Source: Roseivivax isoporae LMG 25204
GTDB taxonomy: Bacteria; Pseudomonadota; Alphaproteobacteria; Rhodobacterales; Rhodobacteraceae
Direction: 5' to 3'
Assembly (NCBI RefSeq): GCF_000521865.1
Contig: NZ_JAME01000011.1
Span: 1 to 64,000, forward strand
Length of the DNA: 64,000 bases
Shown here piece by piece: positions 34,002-43,195 of this stretch. A program made the translations under genes and the position numbers. The notes under the pieces were generated by a model. That model searched no databases. It worked only from the letters and a program-made list of their open reading frames with translations, and was not told where the DNA came from. Position 1 is the first letter of the stretch. Each line of letters opens with the position of its first letter.

Positions 34002-34295
34002 TCAGGGCCGGTCAGGACCGGCGTCGTTCGCGGTCGCGGCGTCGGGCACGGGGACATCGCGCGGCTCGGTGCCCGCGGTCAGGTCCTCGTCCTGTCCTGC
34101 CGTCGTCGAGATGCCCTGGGCGTCGACGCCGTCGAGCGCCTCGGGCGTGTCGGTGTCGTTCAGGCTGTCGGTATAGGGCACGTAGGTGAACGCGATGAAG
34201 GAGGCGATCGCCAGTGCCGCGGGAATCCCGAAAAGCAGGAACAGGGTGCGTCCGCGGCTTCGGCCGCGATCGGACCATGGGGGCTTCGATGCCAT
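34002..34295 (-). CDS. Small single-span membrane protein
   Basis: The 97-residue protein has a basic N-terminus (DRGRSRGRT), one hydrophobic segment (about 19-37, LFLLFGIPAALAIASFIAF) and an acidic, disordered C-terminal tail rich in Asp and Thr. The start at 34295 has GGGAGA upstream; a longer start at 34313 is possible. No known family was recognised. It could anchor in the inner membrane with the tail outside. Confidence 0.6.
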   Translation of the reverse strand: MASKPPWSDRGRSRGRTLFLLFGIPAALAIASFIAFTYVPYTDSLNDTDTPEALDGVDAQGISTTAGQDEDLTAGTEPRDVPVPDAATANDAGPDRP

Positions 34296-34376
34296 GTCGT
34301 CTCTCCCGTTCATCGGATCGTGGTCAGGAGAACAACGATGCCGCGGGCCGCGTGCTGCATTCGGATGCGGTGGCGC

Positions 34377-35213
34377 TCAGGGCCGCCGGCCTGCGACCAG
34401 GCGGGCATGCAGGATCAGCTCCGGCCGGTATTCGAAGTGCATCGCGTCGAAATGGTGCCACTTGCCGCCCCAGATGAAGCCGCGGCGCTCCATCGCTTCG
34501 ACCACGTCCTGCGGCATGCGGTTGTCGTAGCCGCCCGCGGCGCCCTGCCGCCCGCCGGACCAGCGCCAGTAGGGGCCGGTCGCCGGATCGAGATCGACCG
34601 CGATGCCGAAGCTGTGGGCGCTCAGCCGGTCGGTCCCGGCGATGACACGCCAGTTGAACCCGCCGCCCGGCGCGCGGAATGCCTCGGCAGTGCCGGGGCC
34701 GGCGCGGGCCGCCTCCGCGAGCGCGGCGCGCAGCTGGCAGGCGACGTTGCGCCGCGTGGTGACGGTCACAGGCGCGCCGAGCGGCGGATCGGCCACGGCC
34801 ACGAGGTGCGCGCGGACCTCGTCCCGCGTGGCGCCCCAGAGCGCGCGGAAGAATGTATCGTTCCGAACGCGTCCCGGATCGTTCCAGGGAACGCTTCGCG
34901 CGGCGAGGTCGAAGGCGAGCGGGTAGGGATCGTGGAACTGCGCCCGCACAGACCCGCGCTCCAGACGCTCTGCGGGCGCCAGGTCCGCGCCGTCATCCCA
35001 GGGGATCGGGGCGCCCCCGCCGACCGAGAGCTGCGCGCCGTCGGCCGAGAACGCGATGTCGGGATAGGCGAGGCGCAGCGCCGCGCGGGCGGGATCGCCC
35101 GGCGCGGCGGGCAGAGGCAGGGCGCGGTAGTCGATGGCGGTGCAGGCGCCTTTCGCCGCGAGCGGCGCCGCACCGAGCAGGACCAGGGCCAAGACCCGCA
35201 GGAAGAGCGCCAT
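34377..35213 (-). CDS. M15-type D-alanyl-D-alanine carboxypeptidase-like protein
   Basis: The 278-residue protein has a signal peptide (about 1-21, cleavage near LAAKG) and the zinc peptidase motifs SAHSFGIAVDLD and WHHFDAMHFEYRPE in the C-terminal half. It would cleave peptidoglycan stem peptides in the periplasm. The start at 35213 is favoured by the signal sequence. It is divergent from the lipase-subtilisin gene. Confidence 0.82.
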   Translation of the reverse strand: MALFLRVLALVLLGAAPLAAKGACTAIDYRALPLPAAPGDPARAALRLAYPDIAFSADGAQLSVGGGAPIPWDDGADLAPAERLERGSVRAQFHDPYPLAFDLAARSVPWNDPGRVRNDTFFRALWGATRDEVRAHLVAVADPPLGAPVTVTTRRNVACQLRAALAEAARAGPGTAEAFRAPGGGFNWRVIAGTDRLSAHSFGIAVDLDPATGPYWRWSGGRQGAAGGYDNRMPQDVVEAMERRGFIWGGKWHHFDAMHFEYRPELILHARLVAGRRP

Positions 35214-35366
35214 GAGAGGTCCGTCCCTCGCCGTTTCCCCACCCGACGATGCCGCGCAGCCCGCCCTCGCGCAACCGCGCGTGCGGGGCGCGGACGTCCC
35301 GGGGCTTGGCGGGTGACGTAAAGTCATGCTCTACTCCGGCGGGCGGAGATGCGCGGCGGGGGCACG

Positions 35367-38042
35367 ATGGAAGTGCGGGACGACTGGCTGGCCGGGGGCC
35401 ATTTCAGCTGGGACGCGGGCTATGCGCTCGCCTCCGCATGCAAGCTCGCCTACCGCCCGCCGCGCGCGGCGGCGCAGGTCATCGGCGAGGTCTGGGGCAT
35501 GTCGCCCCGCACCTTCGAGCGCCGCGCGACGACCGGGTTCGTGGCGATCGGGGAACGGGCGGCGGTGCTGGCCTTCCGCGGCACCGACGGCTTCGCGGAC
35601 TGGCTCGGCAATCTCGACCTCGACCCGGTCGCCGAACCGGGGCTCGGGGGCCGCGTGCATTCGGGCTTCGTCGCCGCCTACCAGGCGGTCGCGGCGGACG
35701 TGGCCGAGGCGCTGTCGGGGATCGGCGAGCGGACGCTCTGGATCACGGGACATTCGCTGGGTGGCGCGCTTGCGGTCATCGCCGCCGGCGCGCAGATCGC
35801 GCACCGGCCGGCAGGGCTCGTGACCTTCGGCCAGCCGCGGATGCTCAAGCCGGACGCGCGCGACTTCGTCGACCGGACCTTCGGCAACGCCTACCTGCGC
35901 ATCGTCAACGACGACGACATCGTGGCGCGCATCCCGCCGAATTACGGCCATACCGGCAGCCTCCTGCATTTCGACTTCACCGGCAGCCTGCTCGAGGCGG
36001 GCGAGGCACTCGATTCCGGCGCGGACGGGCCGCCGCCGTTGTCCGACGCGGAGTTCCAGCGCCTGCAGGACACAGCGCGCATGCTCGACGCGGTCGCGAC
36101 CGAGGGCGCGGCCGATGTCGCGGTCGAGGGGCTGATCCCCGGCCTGCCTGCGCACCGGATCGACGCCTACGTGAACCTGATGCGCCAGCAGGCGCGGCGC
36201 CAGCCCGCGACCGGGGCGGCCGAGGCGATGGAAAGCCTGCGCGATGCCGGCCCGGCGGCGCCGCGCGCCGGCGCGCGGGGGGGTGGGCTGGAATCCGGCA
36301 TCGCCGGCATCGCCGGCGCCGCGCGGCCAGCCCGCCCGGTGGCGCGCCAGCCGGTCCTCGTGCGGCTGCGCGGCAGCGACTGGAAGGAACCGGCTGGGCT
36401 CGTGGTGCAGTCGCGCTTCGGCATGTTCGCCACGGCCATGGCGAGCGCCGAGGACCTCCAGGCGCTTGCCGGTGACCCGGGCGTGGTCGCGGTCGAACTC
36501 AGCCGCGATCCGAGCGGGCTGACCGAGCTCGACCGCTCGGTGCCCTTCGTGCGCGGGGACGAGGTGCAGCGCCCCCCGCTCGACGAACGCGGCGCGGGCG
36601 CGCTCGTGGGCGTGATCGACACCGGCATCGACATCCTGCACGACGCCTTCCTCGACGCGCACGGCACCAGCCGGATCCTCGCCATCTGGGACCAGCGCGC
36701 GACGGATCCCGCGCGCACGCCGCATGCGCTGGCCCCGGGCGCCTTCGGCCAGGATTACGGCACGCTGCACCTTGCCGCCGACATCGCGCGGTTCCGCGCC
36801 GACGCCGCCGCCGGCATGCCGAGCCACCCGGCCGCGCTGCGCGACCCGCAGGGTCACGGCAGCCACGTGGCGGGCATCGCGGCGGGGCGCGCGGTGGGCG
36901 GAATGGCCGACGGCATGGCGCCCGAGGCCGCGATCGTCTGCGTCATCGCGGCGGTGCGGCAGGGGCCGGACGACCCGCCGAGCCTCGGCTATTCCTTCAG
37001 CCACGTGGACGCCCTGGCCTTCCTGCGCCGGGTCGCGGACGGCGGCACGCCGGTCCTCGACGATGCCCGCCCGCTCGCCGTGAACGTGAGCCTCGGGATG
37101 AACGCCGGGGCGCATGACGGCACCACGACGCTCGAGGCCGCGTTCGACGGCATCACCGGCGGCGGGCGCGATCCTGGCATCGTCATCGTCAAGAGCGCCG
37201 GGAACGAGCGCGGCAATGGCGGTCATGCCCGGGTGTCGGTGTTCCAGGGCGGCATCCTGCCGCTCGAATGGGACAGCTCGTCCCGTTTCCGTGACGAGGA
37301 CTATCTCGAAGGCTGGTTCGACGGGCTCGACGACATCGCGTTCCAGGTGGTCGACCCGGCCGGGACCCGCGGAACGGTCGTCGACTTCGCCAACCCGCGC
37401 GCGACCGATCACCTCGGCGGCAACGAGGTGCGCGTGGCGCTGACCCAGATGCACCCAGACAACGGCGACAACCGCCTGACGGTCACGATCCGCGCCGGCA
37501 CGTCCGCGATCCAGCCCGGCACATGGACGCTCGAGGCCGAGGGCCGGCGTATCGTCAGCGCCGACGGCATGGTCCATGTCTGGATCGAGCGGACCGGCAC
37601 GCGCGCCGTCCGCTTCCGCGTCGAGGACCCGGAGATGACGCTGTCGGTGCCGGGCACCGCGCGGACGGTGGTCTGCGTCGGCGCCTCGGACGCGGCGATC
37701 CCGCTCCGTCTGCTCGGCGCGTCGTCCTGGGGGCTGACGCGCGACGGGCGGGCCAAGCCCGACCTCTGCGCGCCGGGACACGGCATCGTATCGGTGCGCG
37801 CGGGCGCGGGCCCGCGGGATACCGTGGCGCTGCCCGGCACGTCCATGGCCGCGCCGCACGTCACCGGGGCGCTGGCGCTCGTCCTCTCGGCGCAGGCGCG
37901 GCGCGGACTGCCCCTGTCGAACGCGATGCAGCTGCAGACCGCCCTCGCGCGCACGGTGCGCGGCCTGCCGAGCCGGCACAATGTCGGGGCGGGGTTCGGC
38001 GTGCTCGACGCGCGCGCGCTCTTCGACCTGCTCGTGCCCTGA
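35367..38042 (+). CDS. Class 3 lipase and subtilisin (S8) fusion protein
   Basis: The 891-residue protein joins two hydrolases. The N-terminal alpha/beta-hydrolase lipase has GHSLGG (nucleophile Ser130) plus Asp and His candidates near NDDDIV and HFDF. A helical linker and an inhibitor-like segment (about 330-385) follow. The C-terminal subtilisin domain has Asp418 (GVIDTGID), His497 (QGHGSHVAG) and Ser826 (PGTSMAAPH). Both active sites look intact. There is no signal peptide, so it would act in the cytosol, where both activities could be lethal. The start at 35367 is preferred to the ATG at 35349, whose ribosome site touches the start. Confidence 0.88.
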   Translation: MEVRDDWLAGGHFSWDAGYALASACKLAYRPPRAAAQVIGEVWGMSPRTFERRATTGFVAIGERAAVLAFRGTDGFADWLGNLDLDPVAEPGLGGRVHSGFVAAYQAVAADVAEALSGIGERTLWITGHSLGGALAVIAAGAQIAHRPAGLVTFGQPRMLKPDARDFVDRTFGNAYLRIVNDDDIVARIPPNYGHTGSLLHFDFTGSLLEAGEALDSGADGPPPLSDAEFQRLQDTARMLDAVATEGAADVAVEGLIPGLPAHRIDAYVNLMRQQARRQPATGAAEAMESLRDAGPAAPRAGARGGGLESGIAGIAGAARPARPVARQPVLVRLRGSDWKEPAGLVVQSRFGMFATAMASAEDLQALAGDPGVVAVELSRDPSGLTELDRSVPFVRGDEVQRPPLDERGAGALVGVIDTGIDILHDAFLDAHGTSRILAIWDQRATDPARTPHALAPGAFGQDYGTLHLAADIARFRADAAAGMPSHPAALRDPQGHGSHVAGIAAGRAVGGMADGMAPEAAIVCVIAAVRQGPDDPPSLGYSFSHVDALAFLRRVADGGTPVLDDARPLAVNVSLGMNAGAHDGTTTLEAAFDGITGGGRDPGIVIVKSAGNERGNGGHARVSVFQGGILPLEWDSSSRFRDEDYLEGWFDGLDDIAFQVVDPAGTRGTVVDFANPRATDHLGGNEVRVALTQMHPDNGDNRLTVTIRAGTSAIQPGTWTLEAEGRRIVSADGMVHVWIERTGTRAVRFRVEDPEMTLSVPGTARTVVCVGASDAAIPLRLLGASSWGLTRDGRAKPDLCAPGHGIVSVRAGAGPRDTVALPGTSMAAPHVTGALALVLSAQARRGLPLSNAMQLQTALARTVRGLPSRHNVGAGFGVLDARALFDLLVP

Positions 38043-38056
38043 AGGAGGAGCGGCGG

Positions 38057-39715
38057 ATGGCGGAGCACGCGGACGATCCCGGCCTTGCGGCACTGATCGC
38101 CCGGCTGCGCGCCTTCGCCGAGGACGCGAGCGATGCCGAGACCGGGCGCGGTCTTCTCGAGGACCTGAAGGATCACCGCCAGTTCGAGCAGATGCTGGGC
38201 GTGGCCGAGACGCTGCTCATGCAGGCGCCGGACGACGTGCACCTGCGAAAGCTGCGCGCGCAGGCGCTGCTCGACACCGGCCGCCCGTCGCTCGCGCGCG
38301 ATGCGCTGCGGGCGCTCGTGGCCGACGGCGACCCGGCCGAGCCCGAGATCGTGGACGCGATGGGGCTGCTCGGGCGCGCGTACAAGGACCTGATGCTGGG
38401 CCTCGCCGACACCCATCCCGACCGCGCCGCCACCTGCGCGCGGGCGAGCCTTGCCGCCTATCTCGACACGTTCCGCGCGGCGCCGGCCGGGCGGTCCTAT
38501 CACGGCATCAACGCCGCCGCGGTCCGGCACTGGGCGGGCGCGCGGGGGCTCGACCACGGCTGCGCCGAGACCCCCGCCGACATCGCCGCCGAGGTGCACG
38601 CCGCGCTCGAGGCAGAGGCGACCGACCCGCCGACGATCTGGTGGATCGCCACGCGTACCGAGGCCTTCGTCGCGCAAGGCCGGGTCGAGGCGGCGTTCCC
38701 GCTGCTCGCGCGCTATATCGGCGATCCCCGCGCCACGCTCTTCACGCTCGGCTCGACGCTCCGGCAATTCGCGGGCCTCTGGGCGCTGCATGAATGCGGC
38801 CCCGAGGGCAAGGCGCTGATCGCGCTCCTCGAATCGTCCTACCTGCAGCGCAGCCAGGCACAGGGCGTGGGCGTCGGAGCGAGCCTCGTGGTGGCCCCCG
38901 ACCACCTGCGCGACATGCGCACGGGCGAGATCGAGGCGCGCGGCGAACTCGAGGCGATCCTCGGCGCGGAGCAGACGAAGTCGCTCGACTGGTACCGCGA
39001 CGGGCTGCGGCGCGCGGCCGCGGTGGGGCTCGTGACGCGCCGGGGCGGCGGGCGCAAGGGCACGTGCTTCTGCGTCGATCCGGCGGATTTCGGGCTGCCG
39101 GCGGCCGGCGGCGCGCTCTACGCGCTCACGAACTTCCACGTGCTGAACCGCGCGGGCGTGGCGCCGGGGATCGTGCCCGCGGACGCGCGCATCCGGTTCG
39201 AGGCCGCGGACGAGCCGGTCGCCTCCACCGACTACGCGGTGGCCGGGATCGTCGCGGAATCCGACGCCGTGGGCGGGCTCGACTATGCGCTCCTGCGGCT
39301 CGAGGCGGCGGGTGGCGGGCCGCAGCCTCTCGAGTTGCGGCCCGACCTGCCGCGGCCCGACCCGGCGGCGCGCGCCTACGTGGTGGGCTACCCGCAAAGC
39401 GGCACGGGCCTGTCCTTCTCGCTGCACGATTCCCGGCTGCTCGACCACGAGGGGCCGGCGGACGGCGTGCCCGAACGGCAGGACCGCATCCGCATCCACT
39501 ATTTCTCGCCCACCGAGCCCGGCAATTCCGGCAGCCCGGTCTTCGACCGCGAATGGCGCTGCATCGGCCTGCACCGCGCGGGCTACCGGATCGACATGCG
39601 GGCGGGGCTCTTCGGCACGCGCAAGCTGAACGGGCGCCCCGGCACCTATGCCGCGAACGAGGGCTACTGGATCCGCTCGGTCATCGAGGACGTGCGGCGC
39701 CAGACGGGCGGCTGA
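38057..39715 (+). CDS. TPR-S/MAP3K-TRAF-binding-like and trypsin-like protease fusion
   Basis: The 552-residue protein has an N-terminal helical-repeat region (about 30-330). It shows the pattern MGLLGRAYKDL and SYHGINAAA that I associate with the TPR-S (MAP3K TRAFs-binding, DUF4071) domain of bacterial conflict systems. The C-terminal part is a trypsin-like protease with His361 (TNFHVLNR), Asp409 (GGLDYALL) and Ser491 (PGNSGSPVF). There is no signal peptide. It starts 14 bases after the lipase-subtilisin stop with a GGAGGAG site, so the two form an operon. The stop lies six bases from the convergent CheB/CheR gene. Confidence 0.85.
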   Translation: MAEHADDPGLAALIARLRAFAEDASDAETGRGLLEDLKDHRQFEQMLGVAETLLMQAPDDVHLRKLRAQALLDTGRPSLARDALRALVADGDPAEPEIVDAMGLLGRAYKDLMLGLADTHPDRAATCARASLAAYLDTFRAAPAGRSYHGINAAAVRHWAGARGLDHGCAETPADIAAEVHAALEAEATDPPTIWWIATRTEAFVAQGRVEAAFPLLARYIGDPRATLFTLGSTLRQFAGLWALHECGPEGKALIALLESSYLQRSQAQGVGVGASLVVAPDHLRDMRTGEIEARGELEAILGAEQTKSLDWYRDGLRRAAAVGLVTRRGGGRKGTCFCVDPADFGLPAAGGALYALTNFHVLNRAGVAPGIVPADARIRFEAADEPVASTDYAVAGIVAESDAVGGLDYALLRLEAAGGGPQPLELRPDLPRPDPAARAYVVGYPQSGTGLSFSLHDSRLLDHEGPADGVPERQDRIRIHYFSPTEPGNSGSPVFDREWRCIGLHRAGYRIDMRAGLFGTRKLNGRPGTYAANEGYWIRSVIEDVRRQTGG

Positions 39716-39721
39716 GCCGGG

Positions 39722-42700
39722 TCAGGCGCGCGGCGTGTAGACCAGCACGGTGCGCCGCTCGGTCGCGTCGGTCTCGGTGTCGACCCGGCCGTCGAGCTGC
39801 GCCGCCGACAGCTGCACGAGCGTGGTGCCAAAGCCCGAGGGGCCCTGTTCCAGTTCCTGCGGAGTGTCGTAGACCTCGCGCCAGACCAGTTCCACCCGGT
39901 CCGCGTCGAGCTGCGTCCAGCGCACCTCCAGCCGTCCCCGGATCGGGCCCAGAACGCCGTATTTCGCCGCGTTCGTCGCCCATTCGTGCATGAGAAGCGA
40001 CAGGGCCGTCAGGTCCTGGCTGCCCGCCGGCACGCGCGGGCCACCGATCGCGATGTCCGCATGGCCCGCATGCGGCGCGAGCGAGGCGCGCACGGCATCG
40101 TCGAGCGTCAGGTCGCCCTGATCCGGCGTGCGCTGGGTCAGGTCGTGCGATCGGGCAAGCGCGTTCACCCGTTCCTCGACGCGACCGACGAGATCCTCGA
40201 TCGAGCTGGCCGACCGGCCGGCGATCCGCACCATGCCCGAGATGATCGAGAACATGTTCTTCACGCGGTGGTTCATCTCGCTCAGCACGGTCTCGCGGAT
40301 GCGCCGCGCCTCGCGTTCGGCGGTGATGTCGAACACGACCCCCAGCACGCGCGAGGTGCCCTGCGTCAGCGGCCCGCTCGTCACGCGCCGGCCGACCACC
40401 CGCAGCGACCGGCCCGGCCGCCCCGCGCCGTCGCCGAGCGCGAAGGTCACGTCGATGGCGTCGCCCTCGAGGCCGCGCATGCGCAGGGCATCCTCGACGG
40501 CCCCGCGGTCCTCGGGGGCGACGCGGCGCAGCACCTCCCGCAGGCCGGTCAGCGGCGCGTCGTTGCCGATGAGCTTGCGACCCATCTCGTCGAAGCGCAG
40601 CGCGCGGTCCCGCGCGTCGTATTCCCAGACGCCGAGCTCCGCCACGTCGAGCGCGAGGCGCAGCCGTTCGCCCTCGTGCGCGAGCGCCTCCTCGAGCCGC
40701 AGTGCCTCGGTCAGTTCGCTGAAGATCAGCGTCGCGCCGTCGAGGCGGCCGTCGCGCGTCCGGTAGGGCGTGATGGCAAGCGACCAGAACCGCTCCGCGC
40801 CGCGGTCGTCCACCCGCATCTGGCGCACCTCGCCGGTGCGGATCACCTCGTCGACGGTGTCGAGCACCTCCTGCCACTGCCGGAGCGCGCTCGTCATCTC
40901 GCCGAGCGGCCGGCCCCGGTCGCCGGCGCGGATCGGGTAGAGCGCCTGGATCGCGCCGGTGTAGTTGCGGATCCGGAGACCCGCGTCGACCACCACAAGC
41001 GGCAGCGCGGTCGAGGCAAAGAGGTTCGACAGGTCGGCATTGGCCACCGACAGCTCGTCCACCTTGCTCTTCAGCTCGTCGTTGACCGTCGAAAGCTCCT
41101 CGTTCGTCGACTGGAGCTCCTCGTTCATCGACATCATTTCTTCGTTGGAACTCTTCAGCTCCTCGTTCGCGGTCTCGAGCTCCTCGACGGTGGTGTGCAG
41201 GCGCGCGCGCGTGGTGCGCAGCTCTTCCTCGAGGCTCTGGACGTGGCTGTCCGAGCGGTCGAGCTCGTCGTATTCGTCCTCGTCCTGCGGCTGGAACGCC
41301 GCGCGCTCGCGGAAGACGAGGAGGATCGTGCCGTCTCCCAGCGGGTCGGCCACGAGGTCGAAGCTCTGGCTGCCGAACTCGGACTGCGCGCGCAGGTCGC
41401 GCGCCACCGACCGCTTCTGCCGCTCGGCCACGCGCCGGATGATCGCCGACACCGCGTCGCGCGCCCCCGGCCGGGCGAGCGCCGCAGCGTATTGCCGTTC
41501 GCCGAGGCCCGGCGACAGCTCCAGGTACTTCCCGAGCTTGCCGGTCGCGTAGAGGATCTCGCCCGTCGGCGCGACCTGCAGGGTCGGGGGGGCATGCGCG
41601 GCGAGGATGCGCTGCGCGACGTCCGTCTCCTTCCAGTCGAAGCCGGCGGTCTCCTCGCTCTGCCGTTCAGTGCGTCGCCGCCCGCCGCCCGCATGCGCCT
41701 GCCCGCGCAGGTGCAGCGGGTATTCCGGCCGCCCGTCGTTCCGGCGGAAGATCCGCGCGTTGGCGTCAATCGGCGCGAACATATGGTCGTACCGCCCGAC
41801 CGTCTCGGACGGGCCGAGGAACAGCACGCCGCGCGGCCGGACCGCGTAGTGGAAGATCGGCAGCGCCGAGGCCTGCAACTGGTCGCCGAAATAGATCAGC
41901 AGGTTGCGGCACGACAAGAGGTCGATGTTTGAGAACGGCGGGTCGCGGACGACGGAATGCACCGAGAACCGGATCATGTCGCGGATCTTGGCCGAGACCT
42001 GGAACTGGCCGTCGCGCGCCACGGTGTAGAGGTCGCGCATCTCCTCCGGGATGTCGGCCAGGGCGGCGTGGGGATAGAGGCCCTCTCGCGCCACGCGCAG
42101 CATGCGCTCGTCGATGTCGGTGGCAAAGACCTGCGCCGTGACCTTGCGCTTCTGGAGCCGCGCCTCGTGGGCAAAGAGCATGGCGATGGAATAGGCTTCC
42201 TCGCCGCTCGAGCAGCCGGGCACCCAGACGCGGATGTCCTCGCTGCGGCCGGTATTGGCGACGAGCGGGCGCACCACGTGCTCGCGCAGGGCGGCGAAGT
42301 GCTCGGAATCGCGGAAGAACCGCGTGACGTTGATCAGGAGGTCGCGGAACAGCGCCTCGCATTCGTCGGGATCGGCGCGGATGTGCGACAGGTAGGCGGT
42401 GGCGTCGCCGAGGTCGAGCACCTGAATCCGCCGCTGCACCCGCCGCACCAGGGTCGAGCGCTTGTATCCCGCGAAGTCGTGCCCGACGGTCATCCGCACC
42501 ACCGAGCAGATGTCGGCGATCGCGTCCTCCACCGTGCGGGCGAGCTTGGTGTCCTCGCTGCCGAGCATGGTGTGGGCGTGGAAATGGCGGATGCTCTCGA
42601 TGATGCGGTCGGGGCTGCGGACGAAGTCCACGAGCCCGGTCGCCTGCGCCGAGGTGGGCATCCCGTCATATTTCGCGGTGTCGGGGTCCTGCACGATGCA

Positions 42701-43180
42701 GAGCCCGCCATGTTCCTTGATCGCCCGCAGCCCGGCGCTGCCGTCGGCGCCGGTGCCCGACAGGATGACGCAGGCCGCGGCCGGCCCCTGGTCCTGCGCG
42801 AGGCTCTCGAAGAAGTCGTCGATGGGCCGGCGCAGCCCGCGCGGCTGCGCGAATTCCGTCAGGTGGAGCACGCCGCCCTGCACCGACAGGCCGTGCCCAG
42901 GGGGGATGATGTAGACCGTGCCGGCAACGATCTTCTCGCCGCCCGACACCTGCATCACGCGCAGGTCGGTGTGCCGGCCGAGCAGTTCAGCCAGCAGGCT
43001 CTCGTGGTTCGGGTCGAGGTGCTGCACCACGACATAGGCCATCGGCGCATCGGCCTGCGCCGATTGCAGCATCTCGCGGATCGCCTCGAGCCCGCCGGCC
43101 GAGGCGCCGATGCCGACGATGCACAGCCGGTCCGTGCCGGTCGTATCGGTGGTGGTGTCGTTCTCGCGATCGTCTTTCAT
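39722..43180 (-). CDS. CheB/CheR fusion with PAS domains and HWE histidine kinase
   Basis: The 1152-residue protein has these parts in order. CheB methylesterase is first (about 18-200; Ser27, His54, Asp146). CheR methyltransferase follows (about 215-485; TRFFRD and the SAM loop VPGCSSGEEAYSIA). A PAS-like region is next, then a coiled coil (about 670-735), PAS domains (about 740-980) and an HWE kinase. The kinase has phospho-acceptor EMNHRVKN, the HEWATNAAKYG box and the LVWRE motif. It can couple receptor-methylation chemistry with histidine kinase signalling. No receiver domain is encoded nearby. Confidence 0.92.
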   Translation of the reverse strand: MKDDRENDTTTDTTGTDRLCIVGIGASAGGLEAIREMLQSAQADAPMAYVVVQHLDPNHESLLAELLGRHTDLRVMQVSGGEKIVAGTVYIIPPGHGLSVQGGVLHLTEFAQPRGLRRPIDDFFESLAQDQGPAAACVILSGTGADGSAGLRAIKEHGGLCIVQDPDTAKYDGMPTSAQATGLVDFVRSPDRIIESIRHFHAHTMLGSEDTKLARTVEDAIADICSVVRMTVGHDFAGYKRSTLVRRVQRRIQVLDLGDATAYLSHIRADPDECEALFRDLLINVTRFFRDSEHFAALREHVVRPLVANTGRSEDIRVWVPGCSSGEEAYSIAMLFAHEARLQKRKVTAQVFATDIDERMLRVAREGLYPHAALADIPEEMRDLYTVARDGQFQVSAKIRDMIRFSVHSVVRDPPFSNIDLLSCRNLLIYFGDQLQASALPIFHYAVRPRGVLFLGPSETVGRYDHMFAPIDANARIFRRNDGRPEYPLHLRGQAHAGGGRRRTERQSEETAGFDWKETDVAQRILAAHAPPTLQVAPTGEILYATGKLGKYLELSPGLGERQYAAALARPGARDAVSAIIRRVAERQKRSVARDLRAQSEFGSQSFDLVADPLGDGTILLVFRERAAFQPQDEDEYDELDRSDSHVQSLEEELRTTRARLHTTVEELETANEELKSSNEEMMSMNEELQSTNEELSTVNDELKSKVDELSVANADLSNLFASTALPLVVVDAGLRIRNYTGAIQALYPIRAGDRGRPLGEMTSALRQWQEVLDTVDEVIRTGEVRQMRVDDRGAERFWSLAITPYRTRDGRLDGATLIFSELTEALRLEEALAHEGERLRLALDVAELGVWEYDARDRALRFDEMGRKLIGNDAPLTGLREVLRRVAPEDRGAVEDALRMRGLEGDAIDVTFALGDGAGRPGRSLRVVGRRVTSGPLTQGTSRVLGVVFDITAEREARRIRETVLSEMNHRVKNMFSIISGMVRIAGRSASSIEDLVGRVEERVNALARSHDLTQRTPDQGDLTLDDAVRASLAPHAGHADIAIGGPRVPAGSQDLTALSLLMHEWATNAAKYGVLGPIRGRLEVRWTQLDADRVELVWREVYDTPQELEQGPSGFGTTLVQLSAAQLDGRVDTETDATERRTVLVYTPRA

Positions 43181-43195
43181 CTGGCGCGCAGCCCG

